NCBI GenBank assembly: GCA_037074615.1
Contig: CM073515.1
Location: forward strand, 17,755,001-17,819,000
DNA from: Leucaena leucocephala
Lineage: Eukaryota > Streptophyta > Magnoliopsida > Fabales > Fabaceae
Direction of reading: 5' to 3'
DNA length: 64,000 nucleotides
Made by a program: the position numbers and the translations under genes. Positions 56,193 through 64,000 of the stretch are shown here, piece after piece. How positions within the stretch are numbered: the stretch's first letter is position 1; the number at the start of each line of letters is the position of its first letter. The notes beneath the pieces are model-generated. The model did not search any database, had not been told where the DNA came from, and worked only from the letters and a program-made list of their open reading frames with translations.

Positions 56193-57817
56193 ATTCGAAT
56201 ACTATATAAAAATTAAAGACATCATAATATTATCAATCCTTCAATTCTTACAGTTCATACACGCAAGTGCTACGTGCACAAATTTTAGGTATAATTGTGA
56301 CGCTTAGTTAACAAAGCGCTACATCTAAAATTTTTTAATTTTTTTTAAAAATTGATCTTCTATATAGTTGGTTCTAATTTTTTTTTAAAAATTATTTTGT
56401 GTTTTGTAGCACTTGCTCAATCATGCCCTCCAGAATAATCATTAAAAAGATTTTAAAAAAAATATGTCACTTACTCTGGCAATCGCTATTGTTATACATT
56501 TTTTATTTTCAGATTTTTAGAAGAAGATGATTGATTCAAAAATGGAGATTTCGCAGGAAATTCAAAATTATAATATACGGGTTTTATTTGTAGAATAAAG
56601 TGAGATGTTATAGTAATCACTTTTTTCCTGAAAGAATTTAACGTCCTCAAATAAGAAAGTGCACTGAGTTTGGATGTGTTTCTACGTACGTTTAGAATCC
56701 GGATTCTCTTGGCATCTCTCAACGTCTCAACATGGGTCAGGATCCTCTTAGCCTCCCCCTCCAAAGGGTCCTTCAATATCTTAATATTGTTCATCAACTA
56801 AAATTAATCCAAAAGCTCATAATGTGCCACATCATCATGCTATTAAAAATTAAAAATAAATCTAACCCATAGTATAAATTATTGATGACCTTTAATGATT
56901 TTTAGTGTTGGATTATCTAGTTTTATAGACATACCTTATTTTAACTGGAGGATTTATGAGAGATCTGATTGATTATTGGATTACTATAAGTGATAATCAC
57001 TAAGTTGAAACTGGTGGAGACTTTATAAAATAGTAATGAACTACTCTCTTTGATCCTAAATATAAGAATAAGTTGATATTTTTAGATAAATTAAAAAAGA
57101 TGAATAAATCAATTAATTATGATACAATCTAACTCCTCAACATAAATTTATATTAGATATTCCTCAATCTATTTAAATTAGTTAACTAACTCTTATATTA
57201 GTGATAATTAACTGATTTATTTATTTTTTTTAATTTATAAAAAAATCAACTAACTATTATAATTAAGACATAGGATACAAGTTTTTTTCATCATCAAATA
57301 GACAATGAAAATTTTAGAGAATTATTAACCAAATAAACTTCTATAATTTATAGAGTTAATTGAAATTGTTAAAAAGAAAGAAAAGAATTATTGACCAAAA
57401 TCAAAAAAGAAATTAAACACTCAATAGGTTCATAATATATGACTTAATTGAGGAGTTAATATTAGTTTTAAATATAAGATATATTTTTTATATTTATTTA
57501 ATCTTTTCTAAATTACCATTATCTATACTCTCTTAATAATAATTAGTTAAAAGAGAAAATAAATGAATTAAAAAAAGATGATTAGAGTATAACGTGTTAT
57601 ATTAATTTTTTAATTTAATAAAATTAATTAAATATTTATTATATTAAATCCTGGAAGAGTGAAACGCTGACCAAACATCTTTCTAAAATTAGAATTATCA
57701 TAAATGTCAAACTAACTCATATTTATAAATTTTAAAACATATATAATAACCAACAAAGGTAAAATTTAAAAAAAATAATAATAATGTTTGATGAATAATT
57801 AATAGTTCTTCCCATGA
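56193..57817. other. Intergenic spacer, no gene seen
   Basis: AT-rich sequence. The 101-codon minus-strand frame at 56492-56797 has no recognisable domain and unremarkable composition, so I do not call it. 57040-57260 holds short inverted repeats around TTAACTAACT..., possibly another decayed MITE. Confidence 0.5.
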
Positions 57818-58621
57818 TCATTCACTTTTGACAATGGCCATGCAGAGCTTGTTTTGAATATCCCTGAATGCCCAAACATGAACCGTATCGCCCGTCTCAA
57901 GTTGATCTTGAGAAACAATATTGTTCCAACCACCATTCAATACATATTGATAGTTTATGTTTGGATGGCTTTCGTCTTCGACATGCAATTTCCACAGTTT
58001 GAACGTCAACGTGGTCTCAATAAGAGGAAGAGACACTCTATCGTTTTCTCTCGGTTTATGAATCAATGGCACTTTAATGGCTCCTTTATGCCTAAGCAGT
58101 GTAATCTCGTCGGCTTTTAAGAATTCGAAACTCTTTGCTTTGTTCAGAGACATGGTGAGTCTGCTGTGCTGTTTGCTTACATCTGTATCGTATAAAGTCT
58201 TTTGGTAGATACGGATGATTCGGTTCGGCCTTGATCCGCCGCATTTCTGGATGATGTGTCTTTTGTATTCCTCCGGCAACCGTGGCGGCAGCGGCGCATT
58301 TGAACTATCTTCTCTCTTCTTCTTATCCATGAATTGCTTTACCCATTCTTCAGTAGGGATCTCAAGGTTATTTAATTTTCTTTTTGAATTTTCCTTGATC
58401 GTCTTCGAAGATTTTCCCTTCTTATTCTTCTTCAGGGGCCGGGCATTTCCTTCTGCTAATGAGTTAGCCTCCGCATTTTCTTTGTTCTCTAACTTTTGTA
58501 AAGCTACTTGCGCAATAAATTCCAAAACTTGTAAGGGAGTTGAATTTGGATTCAATTCCTTGTCTTTGAAATCTTCAAGAGTTAATTGATTAGACATTAT
58601 TTGAGCAGTAGAGGGACACAC
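57818..58621 (-). CDS. B3 domain-containing protein (DUF313 type)
   Basis: A single-exon frame of 267 codons from 58621; a second ATG at 58597 is equally possible (the following NQLTLEDFKDKEL is shared). The N-terminal half is charged, with a Lys-rich stretch LKKNKKGKSSKT (~63-75) that could act in nuclear import. Then comes the conserved PLPPRLPEEYKRHI lead-in, and a C-terminal B3-like domain (~140-267): KTLYDTDVSKQHSRLTMSLN, EITLLRHKGAIKVPLI, TLTFKLWK, YQYVLNGGWNNIV and LETGDTVHVWAFRD...LCMAIV. The order matches plant B3 proteins annotated as DUF313, related to REM factors and presumed DNA-binding. A minus-strand TATATA box (58831-58838) and a possible 89-bp leader intron (58651-58739) lie upstream. 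Confidence 0.88.
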   Translation of the reverse strand: MCPSTAQIMSNQLTLEDFKDKELNPNSTPLQVLEFIAQVALQKLENKENAEANSLAEGNARPLKKNKKGKSSKTIKENSKRKLNNLEIPTEEWVKQFMDKKKREDSSNAPLPPRLPEEYKRHIIQKCGGSRPNRIIRIYQKTLYDTDVSKQHSRLTMSLNKAKSFEFLKADEITLLRHKGAIKVPLIHKPRENDRVSLPLIETTLTFKLWKLHVEDESHPNINYQYVLNGGWNNIVSQDQLETGDTVHVWAFRDIQNKLCMAIVKSE

Positions 58622-58650
58622 TTTTCTGTATATAGATTAAGAACACAGAT

Positions 58651-58739
58651 CTGCCAAAAGGGGAAAATTGAGTTACAGAAAAAAAATATACAAATTTAAT
58701 TATTTGAATAAATAAGAAAGAAAAGAAATCGAAGGGTAC
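58651..58739 (-). other. Possible 5'-UTR intron of B3 gene
   Basis: On the minus strand a donor AGAG|GTACCC (58739) and a pyrimidine-rich acceptor TTTTGGCAG (58651) lie between the TATA box and the start codon. Predicted from splice signals only. Confidence 0.4.
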
Positions 58740-58830
58740 CTCTTTTCTTCAGAGATCAGAGATGGCTCACTTGAATGCTAAGTAGAGAAAGACTACTTGT
58801 GACTGATTGAAGTTTTGAAAGAGGTTCCAG

Positions 58831-58838
58831 AATATATA
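58831..58838 (-). promoter_or_regulatory. TATA box of B3 gene (predicted)
   Basis: The minus strand reads TCTATATATT, about 210 bp upstream of the ATG, at a suitable distance for a short leader with one small intron. Confidence 0.45.
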
Positions 58839-58839
58839 G

Positions 58840-61347
58840 AAAAATTTAGACAAGTTTAAATTGAAATAGGATAATTTGTTAATTATCTTTTTTCTAAATA
58901 AGATAAAATTAATATCTTAAACTGATAATATTATTTATCTCATTACCCCGTATTTAAGATCAAATAGGAATAGGATAACAATTATTAATGTTAAAAATAT
59001 TGCTTTCTTTTGGCCAACCAAGAATATTGCTTCACTTATCATATCTTTCGATTTGCTGAATTTTTTTCTCACGCGTTAAATCTATCATTTATTTAAAGTA
59101 AAATTAATTTCCTTTGTTTTTCAAATATAGGCTAATTTAATTTCTTTAAAAGATAAATTAATTTTTGGATATATTTGTTGAATATAAAAACTGTGGAAGA
59201 AAAATAACTTAAAAATCATGGATAATTTTCGTAAAGTGAGGTCCTAGTCCTTTTAAGTTCCACAAGATAAAGAAGTAAAATATACAGATAATTTTCAAAA
59301 TTTTAAAATAGTATTTTTATATTTTATTTTAATATTTATAATTCAAAATGTTATTGTATGTTATGATGAACATAGTCAATTTTTTTATATATAACAAATT
59401 TTTTAATAAATGATAACTCTATCTAAAACTTTAGAAAGATGAAATAAACATAAAATTTACTATTAGCGTATCCATATGTTTTTATCTTATTATCGATTAT
59501 TGATATTGATAAGTTATGGATTGTTTTATGAATTAAAGATTAATATTATTACTATTTGCGTATCCATATGTTTTTATCTTATTATCGATTATTGATATTG
59601 ATAAGTTATGGATTATTGCATGTGCTAGATTTTGTTGCTAGCAACTATATTTGTTGCAATAATGGATTACTAAATATCAATGCATTTGTGTAGGACAAGA
59701 TCTTTGTTCTGTAATTTACTTCCATTTAGTTTTAGCATTTCTTAATGACTTTTATATTCAGCATCAACTCAAATTTGATTTTATGGCTTCAGATGATTCT
59801 ATAGCCTATACACAAGTGTCCTTTATCCTTGCTGTCTTATGGTGTGATTTAACAGGCAAATTTACTTTATCTTATTGAACACCAATATTACCACAATATG
59901 ACAAAGCTGGCTGCTTAAAATGGTTAAACACGTTTTTTTATTACTAGAGGAAGATGCTTCAAACTGAACTTAATGATCTTCAAGTGTTTTAACCTCACTA
60001 AAAATATCATCTATGCTGATTATTTGAACGCTGCACATCAGTTTTACCAGTCTCTCAAAACAACTTGGTACTTCTTAACTTCTGTATTTCAACATAGTTT
60101 CTGGGTTTAATTGGAAGGTTGATACTGATCTTGTTCCTTCTATTTCAGGATTTGGCAAAATTGTTTGTAGTTTGATGATTTACACCTTGGAAGTAAATGG
60201 ACATTGCATTCATCCTGAAAACGCCTTACATGAGATTTGGATTTCTGTATAGAGCGAAGTGCAATGGAGTTTTCTATTCAAATATGGAAGCAAAACTACA
60301 AGAAGAAATATTGGACAGAGAAAACAAAGTAACAGCAGATTGATGAAGGCACTAATTGTGGATTATATACTGAGGTTTATGAAACAGAATGAAAGAAGCT
60401 TCATGTGATAGTAGATTACTAATACTTAATATCATGAAGAAGAGAGATTTGAAGATCAATGTGGAAGGTTTACAAGTATGTGAGAGTTGTTATCTTGGCT
60501 TACATGAACGTGTTTATTGAAAGCAAATCAAAATAAGTTTTTACATTTATGTATTAACAACCACCAAACACTAATATGTGCAAAATTTAAGAAAGATTCA
60601 TGTGATGGTGATATGTCAGGTAATATTAATACTCCCTCTAAGGAACTATCTCTCTCTCTACAAACAATTTCACTTATTATCTCTCGTGCTTTCCTTATTT
60701 GATAAGAAGAAATTTTAACAAATACATAGTCTAAAAAGATAAAATTATCTTTTGTCAAAATAATATTGAACATATTTGTATATGAAGCATATTGGAAATT
60801 GTGGCAAAAATTATATGAAAAAATGTCATCAATTATGGAATATTAATGTTTTTAACGTGATTATATCCAATAATTTTATACATAAGTGTGATTCTTTTTT
60901 TTTTTATTTATAAAAAATGGTATGGTTTATAAAATATAGATAAATTTATTTTAATTTATTTAGTATAAAATATAAATTGAATTAAAGTAAATTTGTTGTT
61001 GTAATATAATTATTTTCATTTTATAGGGGTATGTTCTTATTAGTTACTTATTAATGAGCATAAACTCATTTACATTTTGATTTCACTTCAATACTTCCGA
61101 TTTTAGGTTATTAATTTACATATACATTTCGATTTCCATATTTAACTTATTGACAAGTATTCTAAGATGATAAATTTAACCAAACTTTCAAAACCATTCC
61201 TTCTTCCTTCATTCAAAGTATATACACTTCAGAAAATTCTTTCCGATGTACAAAAAAAAAAAAAATACACTGGAGAATTAAATTAACAAGACTCCTATTT
61301 AACATAGCTCAGTCAGAACTAACTCCCCAAGCAAAGCTTCCTAGCAA
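58840..61347. other. Intergenic region with 92-bp duplication
   Basis: GCGTATCCATATGTTTTTATC starts at 59466 and again at 59558, so ~60 bp is tandemly repeated with a 92-bp period (59466-59620). Sequence at 59900-60500 is less AT-rich and could be a decayed exon or transcript, but no frame gives a recognisable protein. 60720-61250 is AT-rich. Confidence 0.55.
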
Positions 61348-61729
61348 TCATTCCCAAGTCATCAATATCATAGAGTTTGCAAATCCTGATTCCTCTAAGG
61401 TCGAAGTACTGTCATAATCGAACTCTTTGGAAGCTTCTGGAATTGACAGCATCAACCGAAATTGTTTCATCACCTCATCTTCCCCTTTTAGAAGAGGGGA
61501 GCAGAATGGCCATTGAGGCTGAATTGGATCAGTCCTTAAAAAGTAACGTTGAACACGACGTCCATCGGGAAGTCGAGCACCAAGTCTGCATAGAAGGTTC
61601 TTGTCACCCTTGGGTTCTTCAGGCAACGGAGGGTACCTTAAAGGCGACACAATTTCTTGTTTCATTTCTTCATTACTTTTTTCGTCTTTTATTTTAGGTG
61701 GGTTAGAACAACTTCCTGTCAGAGGTTTG
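61348..61729 (-). pseudogene. UBX-domain (PUX-type) C-terminal fragment
   Basis: The minus strand is open from the left edge of a copia LTR (~61729) to TAA/TAG at 61348. It reads NPPKIKDEKSNEEMKQEI, then LPEEPKGDKNLLCRLGARLP, DGRRVQRYFLRTDPI, a SPLLKGEDE loop, LMLSIPEASKEFDYDS and LEESGFANSMILMTWE. This is the UBX domain and its lead-in as found at the C-terminus of plant UBX proteins that bind CDC48/p97. Everything upstream is missing. The frame itself is intact, so it is a recent fragment, but a lone UBX domain without promoter evidence is most likely a pseudogene. It could be the last exon of a gene cut by the copia insertion. Confidence 0.72.
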
Positions 61730-62034
61730 TGTGATCAAGTATTGTGATAATCCTTAGGACCCACATCTAGGAATGGTAGTAGACCCTCAAATAAGCTTTC
61801 AGGTTGAACCATTCCACACCAAAATGCGCATCTTTCGGCCAGTGATGGGGGTTAGGAGTTAGTATTGGGCCTTTAGCCCAAAGCCCATATGTTATGGGTT
61901 TCTTATAATCCGATAGTCTGTCTGTTGTATATGTTATATAAAGGGTTTGCATATGAACCCAAAACTCTGTATTAGAACCATATTCTTTCAGATGGAATAA
62001 CATAGGTATTTTCTTTAAGCTCTGTGTCTTAACA
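61730..62034 (+). repeat. 5' LTR of second copia element
   Basis: The LTR starts at TGTGATCAAG (61730) or TGTGATAATCC (61743) and ends ...GTCTTAACA at 62034, directly before a PBS. It has a TATA-type box TTATATAAAGG near 61935 and ~290-305 bp, in the copia range. The partner LTR lies beyond the window. Confidence 0.7.
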
Positions 62035-62047
62035 TGGTACCAGAGCC
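62035..62047 (+). other. Primer binding site of second copia element
   Basis: TGGTACCAGAGCC, one base different from the initiator-tRNA-Met site, directly after the LTR end. Confidence 0.78.
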
Positions 62048-62087
62048 CTTGACACTGGTAAATAGGGTCTAAAATCAAGAAAACCCA

Positions 62088-62715
62088 AGGGTTTGTTTAG
62101 TTCAGTTAAAGAAAGGGTAGGTTAGGTTAATTTAAGGAAGAGTAGGGAAAAGTAAAGGAAGTTAATTAATGATATATTTTGTTTGATTCAGAAAGGGATA
62201 GGAGGGGAATTAATTAGAAATTGACAAATATACTCTTATCTCTTTATTTAAATTTATTTACTCTTTATTTATAATATTCATATCAAAATTATTATTTTTT
62301 TAATTTATAAATCTTAAAATTTTTTATCTCATTTATATATATAATAAAATTAAAAAAATAAAAAATATGATAAAATTTTAATATTATTTCTTATTAATTA
62401 TATAATTATTATATATTTTAATATAATATATAAATAATTTATTATATTTATTAAATTTTAACAATTAAAAAAATTAGGTGTGAGAAAAATAAAAAAAAGG
62501 CTTAAGGGTATAATTGGAATATTAAATAAATATCAAGGGCAATTTGGTCATAAAAGTAAAAAAATTTCTCTCCCCTCCAAAAGCCCCCACTTTTAGAGGA
62601 GAGGGGACCATAAAAAGACAAAAAATCTCCCCTCTCCTCCCCTCTACTTTTCCCAACCAAACACACTTCTCCCTCCTCTCCCCTCCCCTGGAAACCCCCC
62701 AACCAACCAAACGGA
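62088..62715. mobile_element. MITE-like insert in second copia element
   Basis: This block sits between the copia leader and its gag. The left end GGGTTTGTTTAGTTCAGTT and the right end (reverse complement GTCCGTTTGGTTGGTTGG) are imperfect inverted repeats of the GTTTGTTTRGTT kind seen in plant TIR elements. The middle is AT-rich (62220-62480) and then rich in CCCCTCTCC runs (62565-62700). The open frames here on both strands are low-complexity by-products. The exact ends and the target duplication are not resolved. Confidence 0.5.
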
Positions 62716-63094
62716 CACCACGATTCGTCTAAAAAGCAAGAAGTGTATAACACACTAGACTGGTTATGCCTTGGAAACGTGACGGCGAAAAGAATCCCAG
62801 AAGAGAAATCTTTCAATTGTAAAATGAATAGTGATGTTTAGAGCATCCAAGCCAGCAACAGTAAAGGATTCTGGTAGAGGATCCTATTGATCGGGAGTTC
62901 TGAGTAGTATACGAATCTCAGAATCAGAAGCAACTCCACCCACGACAAGAGACTCAATCTGATATCATGCAAATTTACCTCGACAGATTCATCACACTGA
63001 TGGATACCAAGAAAGAATCGGGTAATCTTTCAACCGATAAACTCACCTTCACCCATCCTTTATTTCTTTACCTGTCCGAAACATAAACCACCGC

Positions 63095-64000
63095 CATTAT
63101 CCAACATGTATTGACTGGAAGTGCAAATTATATGGTGTGGTCACGTACGATGTGGATCGCCTTAAGAGGAAAAAGGAAAATGGGATTCATTGATGGGACT
63201 TTGACCAAGGATTCTCGAGAAGAATCCCTTCATGAACAGTGGAGCAGTGCAATGCGGTCGTCCTTTCTTGGCTACTCAACTCAATTTCAAGGGAAATTGC
63301 GAACAGTGTAATTTTTTACCAAGATTCACACCTTGTATGGAAAGACCTCAAAGAAAGGTTTGATAAGGTCAATGGTTCTAGGATCTTTTGCTTGCATCGA
63401 GAGATATGAAGCCTCCATCAAGAATCACTCAGCGTCTCAGCATACTACTCTAGGCTAAAGGAATTATGGGAAGAACAATCAATGCTATTCCCCATTCCTT
63501 CCTATAGATGTGCAACGTCTAAGATCTACTCTGACATGATACACCAGCAAAAATTGCTGCAATTTCTTCTTGGATGAAACGACTGTTTTGGGATAACAAG
63601 GAGTCAGATTTTAATTATGAGTCCACTACCCTCCGTGAACCAACTATTTGCCATGGTAGTCGAAGATGAGGCACAAAGAATCATTACCAGTTCATCCAGA
63701 GACAGTCCCATTGAAGGGGTTACGATGAACACCAGAGGAAGGGGACGAGGTCGCGAGTAAATGGATGGCCACTTCCAGAATGTACCCACTATCGAAAGAA
63801 GAGAGACACCAAAGATGTGTGCTAGGAAATTGTGGGATATCCTACAGATTTTAAGGGAAACAAAAATAAATATAGGCAAGAGGCCGTTGCTAATCGAGTT
63901 GGAATAGACAATAGCAATGAGGAAGAAGTATTGATTAACACTGCAGCCCCAACCTTTACCAAAGATCAATATAATAGGCTCCTGGATATGTTGAAAAGGG
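63095..64000 (+). pseudogene. Decayed copia gag (runs off window end)
   Basis: The plus strand reads LTGSANYMVWSRTMWIALRG, KRKMGFIDGTLTK and EQWSSAMRSSFLGY, a copia Gag start (the L.G.NY..W...M..AL..K.K.GFIDG pattern), then a stop at ~63309. Later pieces, in changing frames, correspond to the ...LYGKDLKERF, SRIF, LSVSAYYSRLKELWEE region. RGRGRGRE-type residues lie near 63740 and FTKDQYNRLLDML ends the window. Stops and frameshifts make it non-coding. No zinc knuckle or protease is visible before 64000. Confidence 0.75.

Noticed and set aside
56492..56797. 101-residue minus-strand frame
   Set aside because: No domain, no promoter signal, AT-rich random-like composition.
62502..62816. 104-residue Gly/Arg-rich minus-strand frame
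   Set aside because: Low-complexity by-product of CCCCTCTCC runs in a MITE-like insert.
1..64000. A new multi-gene defence or metabolic cluster
   Set aside because: Intact host genes are unrelated single-copy-type loci in mixed orientation, and the remaining open frames belong to transposons; nothing supports a co-acting system.

Overview
This is nuclear DNA from a flowering plant, most likely a eudicot, possibly a woody rosid (the species is not determinable by eye). The evidence is multi-exon genes with GT-AG introns and close plant homologues, AT-rich spacers, abundant Ty3/gypsy and Ty1/copia LTR retrotransposons, MITEs and a piece of plastid ycf2. There is no operon, CRISPR array or prokaryotic signal. 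I found no previously undescribed multi-gene system. The most unusual content is transposon architecture.

Region 1 to about 25.3 kb is a nest of LTR retrotransposons with no host gene. A young minus-strand element with ~3.35-kb LTRs and a ~4-kb interior lacking pol (a LARD-like, non-autonomous Ty3/gypsy element) occupies 1-8287 and sits inside an older LTR of the same superfamily. That older, rearranged element (8288-14003) keeps a decayed gag relic. At 14004-16758 lies the 3' end, LTR and PBS of a Tat/Athila-type element, followed head-to-head by an inverted copy of the same LTR, forming a ~1.5-kb palindrome. The inverted LTR is split by another gypsy LTR (16759-22389), which is itself split by a third, opposite-strand fragment (about 17355-20741). 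A solo copia LTR with a perfect 5-bp target duplication (22802-24642) splits yet another LTR relic.

Region 25.3-50 kb is genic. It holds a heparanase-like pseudogene (28.5-29.3 kb, +), an MTERF6 orthologue (31751-32788, +) and an eight-exon membrane-associated cytochrome b5-like gene of the MAPR4/neuferricin type (34425-40425, -) lying tail-to-tail with MTERF6. Next come a three-exon homologue of human C2orf69 (43535-46989, +) with a plastid ycf2 fragment in its first intron, and a broken LRK10-like receptor kinase (48.8-49.6 kb, +). Four copies of one ~500-bp MITE family occur in the window. Two lie immediately upstream of MTERF6 and of the C2orf69 homologue.

Region 49.8-64 kb starts with a complete, young Ty1/copia element (49775-54462, minus strand; 329-bp LTRs, TSD GCATC, PBS, PPT) whose coding region carries three disabling lesions. 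It is followed by AT-rich spacer, a single-exon B3/DUF313 gene (57818-58621, -), a UBX-domain (PUX) gene fragment cut off at a copia LTR (61348-61729, -), and that second, decayed copia element (61.7 kb to the window end, +), which carries its own nested MITE-like insert.

The intact host genes look like independent housekeeping or regulatory loci: organelle transcription (MTERF6), membrane haem/steroid binding (MAPR4-like), a putative esterase-fold protein (C2orf69-like) and a B3 DNA-binding protein. Nothing in the layout suggests that they form one pathway.
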